Positions 43,648 to 54,663 of a stretch of 64,000 nucleotides of DNA are shown here, in pieces. The stretch comes from Scytolyngbya sp. HA4215-MV1. Its GTDB lineage: Bacteria > Cyanobacteriota > Cyanobacteriia > Leptolyngbyales > Leptolyngbyaceae. Both the position numbers and the translations under genes were made by a program. A model generated the notes under the pieces. It was given only the letters and a program-made list of their open reading frames with translations, was not told the origin of the DNA and searched no databases. Location of the stretch: the NCBI GenBank assembly GCA_019359045.1, contig JAHHIA010000001.1, forward strand, positions 248,001-312,000. Direction: 5' to 3'. Numbering within the stretch: the stretch's first letter is position 1; each line of letters begins with the position of its first letter.

Positions 43648-44215
43648 ATGCTCCAGCCAGATCTGCAACAACTCCCCACCAATGACGAATTGCTCGATTC
43701 GGACGACTTTCCTGTAGATAACGAAGACCAAAACCTGATTCCCAACGTGTTGTCGTTTCTCCTGGAATACATTTGGAAACAGCGACAAAATTGGTTCTTT
43801 GCAGCAGATATGGGAGTCTATCACACCACAGGGGCTCATCCCAAAGTACCCGTCGTGCCGGATGGTTTCTTGAGTTTGGCGTGGAACGTCGCAAGGGGGG
43901 AAAGTCGCGCAAAAGTTATGTGCTGTGGGAAGAAGCCAATACTCCCCCAATTTTGACCCTGGAAGTGGTTTCGCACACTCCCGGTGGAGAGTATGACGAA
44001 AGGGCAACTACGTGCTTCAAATGGGGGAACCATTTTGGATGCCAGAGATTGGGTTGGGGATTGGGCGCTGTCTGTTGAACGATGATCCGCTGGAGCGCGA
44101 AGTGCTGAGTTGGTATGATGCCAGCGGCAAGCGCTATCTCAGCGAGGCAGAAGCACAACACCAACGGGCGGAACAGTTAGCCGATCGACTGAGACAGTTG
44201 GGTGAGGAAGTCTAA
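43648..44215 (+). pseudogene. Uma2-family (DUF820, PD-(D/E)XK) pseudogene
   Basis: Three frames are needed to read this gene. Frame 1 gives LPTNDELLDSDDFPVDNEDQ through VVPDGF. Frame 2 gives RRKGGKSRKSYVLWEEANTP and LTLEVVSHTPGGEYDE, the PD-(D/E)XK core with ExVS. Frame 3 gives GEPFWMPEIGLGIGR to the C-terminal coiled tail. Besides two frameshifts, about 40 residues between the last two parts are missing. Uma2 proteins are abundant nuclease-like proteins in cyanobacteria; this copy is dead. Confidence 0.85.
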
Positions 44216-44265
44216 AACAAAATCTAGAACCAGGGGATGCCTTCGTTGATATCCCCTGGTTTGAA

Positions 44266-47200
44266 TTAAGCGCTGAAGTACTTGGCAGCTGGGTGGTGAG
44301 CGACGATCGCGGTGGTCGATTGTTCCGGGTAAAGCTGCTCACTTTCATCCATATACAGGTTGATGCGTTGAGTCTCCAGCAAATTCAACAGCGTGTTCTG
44401 ATCTTGCATATTGGGACAAGCAGGATAGCCAAAACTATAACGAGAGCCGTGATAATGCTGCGCCAACATATCCCGGATGTTGTCTGGCTCTTCGCTGCCA
44501 AAGCCCAGTTCTCGTCGAATCCGGGCGTGCAACCACTCTGCCAGCGCCTCCGCCAGTTGCACTGCTAACCCATGGAAGTAAAGATAATCGGTGTACTGAT
44601 TGGACTCAAACAGCGTTTTGGCGTACGCCGTGGCAACTTCGCCCATCGTCACTGCCTGCATCGGGAACACATCCAGGGGATGTTGGATGTTGGATCTTAG
44701 ATTTTGGGTGGCTATTTCTTGTGGTAAATAGAAGTCGGCAATGCAGAAGCGACGGAGAGATTTTTGACGGGGAAACTGGAAAGTCGCAACGGGTTCTGGC
44801 AAAGTAGTAGACTGCCAGGTGCCTGCTGCTGGATCAAACAAGTGCAGGGAATTTCCTTCTGCTGCACAAGGGAAGTAGCCGTAGATTGCCTGGGGATGCA
44901 GCAGATTTTCTGCCACAATCCGCTGTTTCCATTCCGCCAAAACTGGATAGACTTTTTCTGCCAAAAACATCTCGTAGTCTTCGCGCGATTGCTCACGGGG
45001 TTTGCGGAATTGCCACTGTCCCGCAATCAGGGCTTGCAGATCCAGATGCCAAAAAAGTTCTTCCCAGGGAATATCGGTTGAGTTAAGGATCTGGGTGCCC
45101 CAGAACGGGGGCACGGGACGAGGAATGTCAGCAGCAATAGCGTCGGAACGCTGTGTATTTTCGGGGTTGGTCTGCGCAGGTGCCTGATCTACACCTGCAA
45201 CAACCTTCGTGAATTCCTGGCTTCTGACTCCTTTCAACGCTTCTAATTCCTGCTGCGCTGGTGGAATCAGAAGCGGTGCCTCCTGACTCCTAGCGCCCAG
45301 TTCCTGACTCCCATTCAAAAATCCCTTTAGGTCGTCCCACTGTCCCTGAGCCTTGGCAGGCATTAGCTTGTCCATAAAATGCAGGTCAGAGAAGGCATCT
45401 TTGCCGTAAACAACTTTGCCGTTGTAGGTATTCTGACAGTCTTCATGGACAAATTTAGGAGTGAGAGCTGCCCCTCCCAAAATAACGGGAACGGTGATCC
45501 CTTTTTCATTAAAGACAGCCAAATTTTCTTTCATGAAGGCAGTCGATTTAACTAATAGACCGCTCATAGCGATGCAGTCTGCCTGATGCTTTTCGTAAGC
45601 TTCAATGATGTTATCTACAGATTGCTTGATACCCAGATTGATCACGCGATAGCCGTTGTTCGACAGAATGATATCGACCAGATTTTTGCCAATATCGTGC
45701 ACATCGCCTTTGACCGTAGCAATGATGAAGGTACCCTTGGCGTTATTGCCTGATTCGGACTTCTCCATGTGGGGTTCCAGATAGGCAACTGCGGCTTTCA
45801 TGGTCTCAGCCGATTGCAGCACAAAAGGCAACTGCATCTGACCAGAACCGAATAGTTCCCCTACCACTTTCATACCATCCAGCAAGAAGGTATTGACGAT
45901 GTCCAGTGGTTTGTAAGTCTCCATCGCCTGAACCAGAGCATCTTCTAGCCCGATTCTTTCGCCATCAATGATGTGGCGTTTGAGCCGTTCCTCGATCGGT
46001 AAATCGGTAAGAGAATCCTTGGCACGCGCGTCTTTAGCAGAAACGCCCTCAAACAGTTTGGTCAGTTCCGTCAGGGGATCATAGATGCAGACATTCCCAT
46101 CAAAACGGCGCTGATCGTAGATCAGTTGCAAGCAAACTTCTTGATGTTTGGGGTCAATTTTGGACAAGGGTAGGATTTTGGCGGCGCTGACGATCGCTCC
46201 GTCCATCCCAACTTGAGTTGCCTCATGCAGAAAGACCGAGTTGAGTACAATGCGCGTGGCTGGGCTGAGACCAAACGAAATGTTGGAAACGCCCAGCAGG
46301 ATATGGCAACCGGGCAAATTTTCTCGAATCATGCGGATGGATTCGATCGTGGCTTTGCCGTTGGCGCGGTCTTCCTCAATCCCGGTGGAAATGGGCAATG
46401 CCAGAGTATCGAAGAAAAGTTCATGGGCAGGAATGCCATATTCCAGAGCTTGGCGATAAGCTCGTTGAGCAATCTGAAACTTTCGCTCGGCAGTGCGTGC
46501 CATGCCCTCTTCATCGATCGTCCCAACCACAACCCCTGCCCCATACTGTTTTGCCAGTTCCAGCACTTTGAGGAAGCGGGGTTCTCCATCTTCGTAGTTG
46601 GTGGAGTTGAGGATGCACTTGCCGCCTGCCATCTTGAGTCCGGCTTCCATCTTTTCCCATTCGGTGGAGTCCAGCATTAAGGGCAAGGTAACGTTGGTAA
46701 CGAGGCGAGAAACGAGCGATCGCATATCGCTAATGCCATCTCGCCCGACGTAATCCACGTTGACATCCAAAACGTGGGCACCTTCTTTCACCTGCGATCG
46801 GGCGATGGAAACCAGCCCATCCCAGTCTTCGACATTGAGCAATTCCCGTACCTTTTTGGAACCGCTGGCATTCAACCGTTCGCCTACAATCAAAAATGAG
46901 TTGTCTTGCTCATACGGCTGCGCCGAATAAATTGAGGCGGCGGCTGGGACGAAGTTGAGCAGAGGACGAGGATTAGTTTTGTCTATTTGTCCATCCAGTT
47001 CCCATTGTGGTAGGCGAATCGGGCGGTATTTAGGCTGAAGCGTTGCCGAAATTTCTGCCAGTTGTTGAATATGGTCGGGTCGGGTGCCGCAACAGCCACC
47101 GATTACTTGCACACCCAAGTCTTCAACAAAGCGATGCAGCGCCATCCGTAGTTCCATCGGCGTAAGCTTGTAGTGGGCATGTCCGCCAATATTTTCAGGC

Positions 47201-47976
47201 AATCCTGCATTGGGAATGCAAGATACGACGAAAGGAGAAGATTCTGTCAGATATTTAATGTGCTCTGCCATGCGATCGGGTCCGGTGGCACAATTCAACC
47301 CCAGAATGTCGATCGGGTAAGGTTCGAGAATCGTCAATACTGCACCGATATCTGTCCCAACCAGCATCGTGCCTTGCACTTCCATGGTGACTGACACCAT
47401 CAACGGACGACGTTCACCCTTGCTGACAAAGACTTCCTCAATCCCATTCAGGGCTGCTTTGATCTGCAACACATCCTGACAGGTTTCTATAATAAACAGA
47501 TCAACCCCACCATCAAATAACCCTTCTGCCTGAAGCGCAAAGGCAGCTTTCATAGTGTCGTAGTCAATATTTCCGAGGGTGGGCAATTTAGTGCCAGGTC
47601 CCATTGATCCGGCAACAAAACGGGGTTTTTCGGGAGTCGAAAACTCAGCTGCAACTTGTTTTGCCAGCACTGCCGCTATTTTGTTCAACTCATAGGCTCG
47701 TTCTGCCAGATTGTATTCTGCCAGAACGAAGGGCGTCGCACCAAAGGTATCCGTCTCAATTACATCTGCTCCAGCTGCCAAAAAGTCTCGATGGACCTTG
47801 GCAACTGCTTCTGGTTTTGTATACACCAAATATTCGTTGCAGCCTTCGTATTCTGCACCTCCAAAGTCTTCAGCGGTGAGGTTTTGTACTTGCAGGTTGG
47901 TTCCCATCGCCCCGTCAAAAACCAATACGGGACGATCAGGGCTATGCAGTCGGGCAAGAAAGGCGCTATTCATCAT
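44266..47976 (-). CDS. metH: Cobalamin-dependent methionine synthase
   Basis: The ~1236-residue protein has all MetH modules in order: homocysteine-binding ([12 protein letters not shown]; zinc ligands in [12 protein letters not shown]), pterin-binding ([14 protein letters not shown]), B12 cap, B12-binding ([20 protein letters not shown] with the cobalt-ligating His) and the reactivation domain ending [15 protein letters not shown]. It transfers methyl from methyltetrahydrofolate to homocysteine. ATG 47976 is chosen because it begins the family N-terminus; the 33 upstream codons look non-conserved. The linker before the reactivation domain has a ~75-residue low-complexity insert with repeated SQE motifs (see findings). 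Confidence 0.96.
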   Translation of the reverse strand: MMNSAFLARLHSPDRPVLVFDGAMGTNLQVQNLTAEDFGGAEYEGCNEYLVYTKPEAVAKVHRDFLAAGADVIETDTFGATPFVLAEYNLAERAYELNKIAAVLAKQVAAEFSTPEKPRFVAGSMGPGTKLPTLGNIDYDTMKAAFALQAEGLFDGGVDLFIIETCQDVLQIKAALNGIEEVFVSKGERRPLMVSVTMEVQGTMLVGTDIGAVLTILEPYPIDILGLNCATGPDRMAEHIKYLTESSPFVVSCIPNAGLPENIGGHAHYKLTPMELRMALHRFVEDLGVQVIGGCCGTRPDHIQQLAEISATLQPKYRPIRLPQWELDGQIDKTNPRPLLNFVPAAASIYSAQPYEQDNSFLIVGERLNASGSKKVRELLNVEDWDGLVSIARSQVKEGAHVLDVNVDYVGRDGISDMRSLVSRLVTNVTLPLMLDSTEWEKMEAGLKMAGGKCILNSTNYEDGEPRFLKVLELAKQYGAGVVVGTIDEEGMARTAERKFQIAQRAYRQALEYGIPAHELFFDTLALPISTGIEEDRANGKATIESIRMIRENLPGCHILLGVSNISFGLSPATRIVLNSVFLHEATQVGMDGAIVSAAKILPLSKIDPKHQEVCLQLIYDQRRFDGNVCIYDPLTELTKLFEGVSAKDARAKDSLTDLPIEERLKRHIIDGERIGLEDALVQAMETYKPLDIVNTFLLDGMKVVGELFGSGQMQLPFVLQSAETMKAAVAYLEPHMEKSESGNNAKGTFIIATVKGDVHDIGKNLVDIILSNNGYRVINLGIKQSVDNIIEAYEKHQADCIAMSGLLVKSTAFMKENLAVFNEKGITVPVILGGAALTPKFVHEDCQNTYNGKVVYGKDAFSDLHFMDKLMPAKAQGQWDDLKGFLNGSQELGARSQEAPLLIPPAQQELEALKGVRSQEFTKVVAGVDQAPAQTNPENTQRSDAIAADIPRPVPPFWGTQILNSTDIPWEELFWHLDLQALIAGQWQFRKPREQSREDYEMFLAEKVYPVLAEWKQRIVAENLLHPQAIYGYFPCAAEGNSLHLFDPAAGTWQSTTLPEPVATFQFPRQKSLRRFCIADFYLPQEIATQNLRSNIQHPLDVFPMQAVTMGEVATAYAKTLFESNQYTDYLYFHGLAVQLAEALAEWLHARIRRELGFGSEEPDNIRDMLAQHYHGSRYSFGYPACPNMQDQNTLLNLLETQRINLYMDESEQLYPEQSTTAIVAHHPAAKYFSA

Positions 47977-48447
47977 GAGTTTGAGGCTTCTTTGGCAAGA
48001 TTCGTTGGATTGGTTACAGCAGTACCCATAGCTGAGAATTTTGGAATTTAGAATACAGGAGACTGAGTCGGGCAAGAGTTTTGCTTTCTACCTCCCCTAA
48101 TGCTGAGGTAGAGCGATAAGAAGTATTAACTTTTTAACTGTTTATTGAGCTGAATTGCTAGATGATGAGGTCATTCATGGGTAACTTTTACAGTGATTTC
48201 ATGGAATTTGTTTTTTTAACTCGTTCTCTTTCGGGTTGGGTTTTCCACAAATTCTAGATCGGCTGATTAGTTCAGATTATCTCAATGACACCGTTGCCTG
48301 TGCAGGAAAATCTCAGGAGTGATAATTTTGACGTTTGTTCGCGATCGCCTCTTGCGAAGCGACGCTAAGTTTGTTAACTTGATTAAGCGTCAAAAGTTAA
48401 ACGCTCCAAGCCCAAGGTCAAAGCTTGTTGCCTATGATTTTTGGTAC
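47977..48447. other. Gap between metH and tRNA-Phe
   Basis: About 470 bases upstream of metH, with no gene recognised. It should contain the metH promoter and leader. I could not confirm a cobalamin riboswitch by eye. Confidence 0.5.
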
Positions 48448-48520
<73 letters not shown>

Positions 48521-48793
48521 TAGGTTTCAGAGTGAAACTTTTTCAGAAGAAATAAAATTCGTGTAATCCTGCGTCTTATATTTGGATCGAATGTAGTGGC
48601 GTTGGAAAACTGTCTAGGTTCCTGGATAAATAGATTGGCAAAAACTGGTCGATCGCAGAAAGGTAAAAAACTGAAGGAACTTCCGATTCAGCCAGTAGCT
48701 AGCGCAATCATTCCAGCGCATCAGTTATTTTTTATAGAAGATTAAAAAAAAGAAAAGTAGTCTTGAATTGCCTCATTACGTTGTCTATTTTAT
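48521..48793. other. Gap after tRNA-Phe
   Basis: About 270 bases, AT-rich, with nothing recognised before the psb34 terminator. Confidence 0.5.
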
Positions 48794-48826
48794 AAAAATT
48801 GAGAGGGACAAGCTTTTGCCCCTCTC
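48794..48826 (-). terminator. Rho-independent terminator of psb34
   Basis: On the minus strand a GAGAGGG/CCCTCTC stem encloses a CAAAAGCTTGT-type loop and is followed by AATTTTTATA. It lies about 25 bases after the psb34 stop. Confidence 0.75.
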
Positions 48827-48850
48827 AGCTTTTAGTCAATGCTTAAAGAC

Positions 48851-49021
48851 TTAGGAAACGGTGTAGGCAACCGCGATCAGTCCGCTCACCAATGCGGCAG
48901 CAGCCAGACCTAGAACGATATAAACTTTTTTCTGATTTGCACTTGGAGGCTCAGCCTGATACATTTTCGGCTCGATCGCGAAATTGTTTAAGCGGCCGCC
49001 CTCTTCAGTGGTATAACGCAT
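48851..49021 (-). CDS. psb34: Psb34, photosystem II assembly protein
   Basis: The 56-residue protein reads MRYTTEEGGRLNNFAIEPKM, then a Pro-rich part and one C-terminal membrane helix (VYIVLGLAAAALVSGLIAVA). This is the Psb34 family (formerly annotated as ssl1498 or HLIP-like), a single-span protein that binds the CP47 side of PSII during late assembly and competes with high-light-inducible proteins. The N-terminal signature is complete. Confidence 0.92.
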   Translation of the reverse strand: MRYTTEEGGRLNNFAIEPKMYQAEPPSANQKKVYIVLGLAAAALVSGLIAVAYTVS

Positions 49022-49291
49022 GAATTAAATCCTCAAATATTTCAAAGTATTGTAACAAAAATTATGACTAATGGTTCACTCCTAAGTCAGAGATGTTGAG
49101 GCTACTAGATGCTCTGATGGGAAGTATTTCGGTTCCCGCTTACAAGCAGTAGGGTCTGCCTAAAGAATATAGGAGTTGGTAACTCGAATTAAACAACCTT
49201 TCTGACTTCTGGTCGCTGACTCCTACATTTTGCTAAGTCGCTGGGTTATAAACAGAACAAAGTAGTACAAAAAAAATCTTTTAGACCCTAA

Positions 49292-50119
49292 TTAACCTGT
49301 CACAGTTCCATCTGTTGGAGAACTGGCATTGGCATACGATTTGATCGGAATTCGCCCAGCCAGATACGCTAGTCGCCCAGACTGGGTCGCCATGCCCATG
49401 GCTTTTGCCATCATGGCAGGTGCTTGCGCTTGTGCGATCGCTGTATTGATAAGCAACGCATCTGCTCCCATCTCCATTGCCTGAGCTGCTTCGCTGGGAG
49501 TCCCAATCCCCGCATCTACGACCACTGGAATTTTGGCATTTTCAATAATGATGCGGATATTATCCGCATTGCGGATGCCTTGCCCAGAGCCGATCGGAGA
49601 CCCCAATGGCATTACTGTGACACAACCGACTTCTTCCAGATGCTTTGCCAGAATTGGGTCAGCATTAATGTACGGCAGAACGGCAAATCCTTCTTTAACA
49701 AGTTCCATGGCAGCTCTGAGCGTACCAATCGGATCAGGCAAAAGATATTTTGCGTCTGGGATTACTTCCAGCTTGACAAAATTATTGTCTTCTTGCCCCA
49801 AAAGTTTTGCCATCTCGCGTCCTAAACGTGCAACTCGAACGGCATCCTCAGCCGTCTGACAGCCAGCCGTATTTGGGAGCATCCAAAGTTTTGTCCAATC
49901 CAGCGCTTCAGCCAAACCTTCATGCCCCGGAGCATTGGTTTGTACACGACGGACTGCAACTGTCACAATCTCGCATCTGCTGGTAGCAATGCTTTGGCGC
50001 ATCTCCTCAAAGCTACGATATTTGCCAGTTCCCGTCATCAACCGAGACTGAAACACTTTTCCTGCGATCATCAGGGGCTGGTCTAAAGTTTCTTCCACTG
50101 GCTTATCCAGGGTTTGCAT
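49292..50119 (-). CDS. thiG: Thiazole synthase ThiG
   Basis: The 275-residue TIM-barrel protein has the ThiG sequence [52 protein letters not shown], the Schiff-base Lys in [25 protein letters not shown] and [20 protein letters not shown]. It joins deoxyxylulose phosphate, dehydroglycine and ThiS thiocarboxylate into the thiazole of thiamin. No other thi gene is adjacent. Confidence 0.96.
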   Translation of the reverse strand: MQTLDKPVEETLDQPLMIAGKVFQSRLMTGTGKYRSFEEMRQSIATSRCEIVTVAVRRVQTNAPGHEGLAEALDWTKLWMLPNTAGCQTAEDAVRVARLGREMAKLLGQEDNNFVKLEVIPDAKYLLPDPIGTLRAAMELVKEGFAVLPYINADPILAKHLEEVGCVTVMPLGSPIGSGQGIRNADNIRIIIENAKIPVVVDAGIGTPSEAAQAMEMGADALLINTAIAQAQAPAMMAKAMGMATQSGRLAYLAGRIPIKSYANASSPTDGTVTG

Positions 50120-50256
50120 TGCACACTTCCTAAAATCTTATGGTCACCAAGTTTAGAGGGGATCACTCAAGATACGGCTTTTTCCGTAAGGAAAAGCTCG
50201 ATGTAGTTTTGGCATCTTGATCGATCTATTTCCATTCTGGTCGATCATCGCCCTAC

Positions 50257-50466
50257 CTAACCGAGATTCTGTGAATCATCCTCAGGGAAAACCCATCGAG
50301 GTGGATCTGACCCTTTTTTACGAAAGCGTTCTTCTGCAATTTCCAGCATTCGGTCCAAAGAGGTATTACGAATGAATTGCGAAGCAGCTTTGACATACTG
50401 CAAATTTGGGCATTTTTCTCCCAAAATGCAACCATTGATGCAATCAGTGGCACAATTAACAGTCAT
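50257..50466 (-). CDS. Small cysteine-containing cyanobacterial protein
   Basis: The ~69-residue product begins MTVNCATDCINGCILGEKCP, with four cysteines in the first 20 residues, then a helical region (ASQFIRNTSLDRMLEIAEER). It ends with a Pro/Asp-rich tail. The cysteine spacing could bind metal or an iron-sulfur cluster, but I know of no described function. It lies upstream of thiG in the same direction with about 140 bases between. The start is set at the ATG before the cysteine segment; the frame extends four codons further. Confidence 0.7.
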   Translation of the reverse strand: MTVNCATDCINGCILGEKCPNLQYVKAASQFIRNTSLDRMLEIAEERFRKKGSDPPRWVFPEDDSQNLG

Positions 50467-50781
50467 TTTTCTATACAATTCAGCCCTGATACCAATTTAA
50501 ATCACGTCCTCCTCTAGCGATCTCACTCAAAAAACTGCTTGGATTTTACTCAGATTGGATTTTACCCAGAATAGAGGACTGTAGTATTGAGCGTTAGGTG
50601 GTCAAAGACTGGCAACCAACCGATAGAAATCAACAAAGCAAAAGCAAATCCGCGCTGAGTCCGCGACATTTCTGCGAGACACTCATCGCGGATTAGAAAA
50701 GGATCAGTTGCCTTTTGACAAGCCCTTAACCTGTCCAGATGGAAGATCAAAAAAAGAATTGTAACGGAATAAAAAGAAGCA
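50467..50781. other. Gap with short unconvincing open frame
   Basis: About 315 bases. A 62-codon open frame on the minus strand has no ribosome site and no familiar sequence, and I do not call it a gene. Confidence 0.45.
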
Positions 50782-51144
50782 TCACAAAGAAGTTCTTGTC
50801 AGTGTTTCTGAAGAAGTGTTGTTCTCATAATTACGAAGCGATCGCTCAAGTACGGATCTCGAATTCAATGATACGGTCACCGGAGCCAGCATCGATCCCT
50901 GCTGTAAATTGAATACCTCTTCCAAATTTTCCCAGTCAGATGTAAACGCAGGGATCGCCATTGAACAGGCTTTCCAACTTCCTTTTACTAAAGCACTGAG
51001 TAAATGACAAGAGCCACCGCGCCTTCCCTCCGGAGTAAAGTGCCGACAGTTACGACATGCCTGCACGGGGGAGTCAGAGGTTTCCATAAATACATGTGCT
51101 AAATAACTTGCCCTTTCATTCTGATCGATCAATTTTGAGGGCAT
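50782..51144 (-). CDS. Conserved cysteine-containing protein, unknown function
   Basis: The 120-residue product contains CRNCRHFTPEGRRGGSCHLL and then KGSWKACSM, four cysteines in a spacing that could form a zinc or iron-sulfur site. The remainder is polar, with a Ser/Asn/Thr-rich tail. A start at the internal METSDSPVQA (51087) is possible. No membrane segment. I do not recognise the family. Confidence 0.6.
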   Translation of the reverse strand: MPSKLIDQNERASYLAHVFMETSDSPVQACRNCRHFTPEGRRGGSCHLLSALVKGSWKACSMAIPAFTSDWENLEEVFNLQQGSMLAPVTVSLNSRSVLERSLRNYENNTSSETLTRTSL

Positions 51145-51525
51145 TGGGATCGCTATGGGTCTCTACCCAAAAGCCCGTAATGATTCCAGAAATTTGGGCG
51201 AAAAAATCAAGTTTAGATTGTCTTTATGTTCGTGTTAAAAACAGCAATAATTAAATCCAGAAAGGTAGACTCCCGTCAAAAGAACACCGTTTTTTTCAAG
51301 AATCCTATGGGGATCAAGTAAAAAACAAAGCGGTATTTTGTCAGAGAATTGCTTTTTAGCTGAAAACGAAGATTAAAAAACTGTATTCTGAGTTCCAATT
51401 TGAGCTTTACCAAAATTTTAAAGATAAAAAAACAAGGTGTTATCACGCAAATTTACGCTTGTCTCAATTCTTCTAAGTGGTATTTTGTAGCACCGATAAG
51501 TAATTTTACGGGTGCTGTTAAGTGG
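51145..51525. other. AT-rich gap
   Basis: About 380 bases of AT-rich sequence with many A/T runs. No gene or repeat recognised; probably promoter region of the cysteine protein gene. Confidence 0.5.
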
Positions 51526-52089
51526 CTACCATCGTTTTGCGGCACACAGTGAGCAAAGAGACCAACGTTGTAGTTCTCCAGGTGGGGTAGGACAGCTACA
51601 GCGAGGACAAAGCGGTAAATGCTGCGATCGCCGCTTGATTCGTTCTGCCCAAAACTGAAAAGCCGCGTTGGGATCGGTGAGTTCTCGCAATGAAGCTAGT
51701 TTGGTCGATCGCCCAGCCGTATGAATCCGACTCGGATGATTTTGCCAGAGCACATCTTGCAGATCTGACCCATTTGAAGCCGGAATGTCCTGTTGGGTAT
51801 CCCAACGGGCAGCAGAAAAACGGATATCCACTAAGGGAGTTGCCAACTGAGCGTTGAGCTTTTCTAAAATACGTTGTCGCTCAAAGCTGAGATTTTGAGA
51901 CCAAACTGAACTCGCTGTAGCAACTTTGAGAATACCTCGATAGATTGAAAGCGGTCGGGTTTGAGCTGCGACCACGGAACCGACTACCTGCGACCAGCAT
52001 TGGAGTAAATGCTGAAACTGTTGCTGATCAGCACGCTTGTAGTGATTTTCGAGCGAGCCTAAAACATCGTGAAGAGATTTCAATGACAT
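51526..52089 (-). CDS. DciA-like (DUF721) helicase-loader protein with zinc ribbon
   Basis: The 187-residue protein starts MSLKSLHDVLGSLENHYKRA, then a KH-like DUF721 domain (WSQVVGSVVAAQTRPLSIYR, ILKVATASSVWSQNLSFERQ). DUF721 includes DciA, the ancestral loader of the replicative helicase DnaB in bacteria without DnaC/DnaI. The C-terminus adds a CPRC...CSLC ribbon, which would bind zinc. A role in replication is inferred from family. Confidence 0.82.
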   Translation of the reverse strand: MSLKSLHDVLGSLENHYKRADQQQFQHLLQCWSQVVGSVVAAQTRPLSIYRGILKVATASSVWSQNLSFERQRILEKLNAQLATPLVDIRFSAARWDTQQDIPASNGSDLQDVLWQNHPSRIHTAGRSTKLASLRELTDPNAAFQFWAERIKRRSQHLPLCPRCSCPTPPGELQRWSLCSLCAAKRW

Positions 52090-52353
52090 TTGGTCGATTT
52101 AGTGAAAAAGGATGTATAACGTTTGTCAACTACTGTGGTTCATTTTGCCTGGTTTTGCTTTGACAGTATTTTCTTTTTCAAAAATGATTTTTAAATCACA
52201 TTTCTGAGTGATTTTGCCATGGAGTGAGAAAAAGAGTCTGTTTAATCATATGAATCTGGTTAGCTTTAGTATCCCTGACCTGAATTTGGGTGCGTTATTG
52301 AAGAAACAGGATAAAATCTTAAATTCTGAATGGGTCCAGTCTGAATCTCCAAC

Positions 52354-53778
52354 ATGAGTTATTCAGCCAATGGTAGGAGTAGTGTTGTGAAACAGCGTTT
52401 TCCGGTAGAAGCTTCCCCTCGATCGTCACAAAACCAGTTTTTGGCCCCTGCTTTACAGGCAGCCCTGGTAAATCTAGATGTGCAATTGGATGAAGAGTTG
52501 GCGCGATATCGTCGCCAGAGATCGAAGCGATCGGCCTCGAACCCTATTTCTAGTTTCCGTAGCCCCGCCACAAAAACGCTTGATTTAATTGCAATTGGGG
52601 CAGTGGGCGACCGAATCCAGCCTCAAGAATCGGTTGGTGTGCGATCGCCTGTTGCGCTTCCAGAAGCCGCTGACTCTTCTGCTTTTGCGCCGGCGTCTTC
52701 TTCACCTGCGCCCTGGTTTGTCGATGCCAATGCTCCCGCCTTTCTAGCAGTGACGCCTGAAACAGGGCAATCTGCCTATCCTGACAGTGACATCGATACT
52801 CTAGCGCCCTACTCTGCTGAACCAGACATCAGCGCGCTTACCCACGCCGCTGACTTAGGTCCCGAAGATTATCTAGAATCTTCTGAAGAATTATTAAGAA
52901 GCCTGGCAGAAGAGGAAGCGCAAGTCAGAGCTGAGCGAGGTTTTGTGACCAGCCTGCTCACTCCGGTGGGCGTAGGCTCTCTATTATTACTGCTGCTTTC
53001 CAGCGCCACTTTTGGTTATTTAATTATGAATCCCTCCAGTCTGGGTTATCTCAGTCAGGGGGGATCGTCCACCTCGCAAAATGGGAATCTGATGAGTCAG
53101 TTTGGTGAGGCGGGTAGCAATGGCACCAGCCCTGCTCCTTACTCCATTAATCTGGCAGATCGAGAATTGCAATCTCTGAATCTCAACAATTTAAGTATTT
53201 CTACCACCGGACTCGATCGCTCTACTCTGTCCAGCCCGACCACGACTCTCACCAAACCCAAGCTGCCAGGTTCGGTCAACTCGTCGAAAACCAACCCCAA
53301 ACTCGCCCATCCATCAACCAGTTCGAACACTCAATCCTCAACCAGTTCGGCGACAAATACGAATCAGCCTAGAGCGGCGATCGCACCTGCTCCATCGCTC
53401 CCGAATGCTGGACGTTCAGCCCCAGCGCCACTTGCACCTGCACCCGTGGCACCTACACGTACCTACAACCCCGCTCCGCCCCGTCGCACAGTTCCTGCAC
53501 CACAAACTGCGCTCCCGGTTCCCCGCAGTGTTGCTCCGGCTCCAGTCCCCGTAGCGCCCGTAGCCAGCAGCAGCTATCGTTATAAGGTCGTCATTCCTTA
53601 TGATGGAGATCGCACCCTAGAAACCGTCAAACAATCGGTTCCGGATGCCTACGTTCGCAACCTGCCCGATGGTGGGGCTGTGATTCAAGGCGGTGCCTTT
53701 AGCAGTCAGCAAGAAGCGCAGCAACGAGTTCAGCAATTACAGAATCAGGGATTGCCTGCCGAGATGCGCCAACAATAG
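52354..53778 (+). CDS. Membrane protein with C-terminal SPOR-like domain
   Basis: The 474-residue protein has a disordered N-terminus, one membrane helix at about 210-225 (GVGSLLLLLLSSATFGYLIM), a long Ser/Thr/Pro/Ala-rich linker (~230-400), and a C-terminal domain YKVVIPYDGDRTLETVKQSV, with AVIQGGAFSSQQEAQQRVQQ, typical of SPOR folds. SPOR domains bind denuded peptidoglycan at division sites. Orientation puts the SPOR end outside the membrane. Confidence 0.8.
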   Translation: MSYSANGRSSVVKQRFPVEASPRSSQNQFLAPALQAALVNLDVQLDEELARYRRQRSKRSASNPISSFRSPATKTLDLIAIGAVGDRIQPQESVGVRSPVALPEAADSSAFAPASSSPAPWFVDANAPAFLAVTPETGQSAYPDSDIDTLAPYSAEPDISALTHAADLGPEDYLESSEELLRSLAEEEAQVRAERGFVTSLLTPVGVGSLLLLLLSSATFGYLIMNPSSLGYLSQGGSSTSQNGNLMSQFGEAGSNGTSPAPYSINLADRELQSLNLNNLSISTTGLDRSTLSSPTTTLTKPKLPGSVNSSKTNPKLAHPSTSSNTQSSTSSATNTNQPRAAIAPAPSLPNAGRSAPAPLAPAPVAPTRTYNPAPPRRTVPAPQTALPVPRSVAPAPVPVAPVASSSYRYKVVIPYDGDRTLETVKQSVPDAYVRNLPDGGAVIQGGAFSSQQEAQQRVQQLQNQGLPAEMRQQ

Positions 53779-53919
53779 AGATGAGTTTGAGAAGGTAAGG
53801 TAGGATGAAAAGGAGTTTTGAATTGACGAATCATGGGTTGTAACGAGTGAATCACAACTCAGAACTTGAATCTTACAACTTGAACCTCAAACCTAAACCT
53901 CTGTTTGGCGGATTTCATC

Positions 53920-54663
53920 ATGGGGCTGTTTGACCGAATTTGGCGATTGATTCGAGCAAATTTCAATAGTCTGGTCAGTCAGGCAGAAGATCCAGAAAAA
54001 ATTCTGGAACAGACCGTGATGGACATGCAAGAAGACTTGGTGCAAATGCGGATGGCTGTTGCCCAAGCGATCGCAACCCAAAAACGCACCGAGCGGCAAT
54101 GTTTCCAGGCTCAGTCCACGGCTGAAGAATGGTATCGTCGTGCTCAATTAGCTCTCCAGAAGGGAGATGATGCCCTGGCGCGAGAAGCACTAACTCGACG
54201 TAAATCCTATCAAGAAACTGCTGAAGCCATGCAAGAACAACTTCAGCAGCAAACAGTGGTAGTCAGTAAACTCAAAGACAATATGCGGATTCTAGAAGGG
54301 AAAATTTCCGAAGCGAAACTCAAAAAGGATCTGTATATTGCGCGGGCACGTTCGGCTCAAGCATCTCAAAAGATTCAGGAAATGTTGGGACAGGTCAATA
54401 CTAGTGGGGCACTTTCTGCCTTCGAGCGCATGGAAGAAAAAGTTCTGCAGCTCGAAGCCAGTGCCGAAGCCCTACAAGAATTGGGTACTGATGATCTGGA
54501 AAAGAAATTTGCTGCTCTCGGTGAGGCGGGTGATATTGACGCAGAATTGGCAGCGATGAAAGCCCAAATGGTCACGGGTACTGAATCGGTGGGACAATTG
54601 GCTGCCAGTGAGGGGAGCCAGATAGAACCGGGGAGTGAGCAAACCCAGCGATCTGAGACCTAA
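53920..54663 (+). CDS. PspA/Vipp1-family protein, short form
   Basis: The 247-residue protein is a PspA/IM30 coiled-coil family member: MGLFDRIWRLIRANFNSLVS, QAEDPEKILEQTVMDMQEDL, then heptad helices and GALSAFERMEEKVLQLEASA. These proteins are ESCRT-III-like and remodel membranes. It lacks the extra C-terminal helix seen in the next gene, ending in a Ser/Gly/Glu tail. ATG 53920 begins the conserved MGLFDR; an upstream TTG is possible. It is the first of a tandem pair. Confidence 0.9.
   Translation: MGLFDRIWRLIRANFNSLVSQAEDPEKILEQTVMDMQEDLVQMRMAVAQAIATQKRTERQCFQAQSTAEEWYRRAQLALQKGDDALAREALTRRKSYQETAEAMQEQLQQQTVVVSKLKDNMRILEGKISEAKLKKDLYIARARSAQASQKIQEMLGQVNTSGALSAFERMEEKVLQLEASAEALQELGTDDLEKKFAALGEAGDIDAELAAMKAQMVTGTESVGQLAASEGSQIEPGSEQTQRSET

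Noticed and set aside
50562-50750. 62-residue minus-strand open frame
   Set aside because: No ribosome site and no familiar motif; probably chance.
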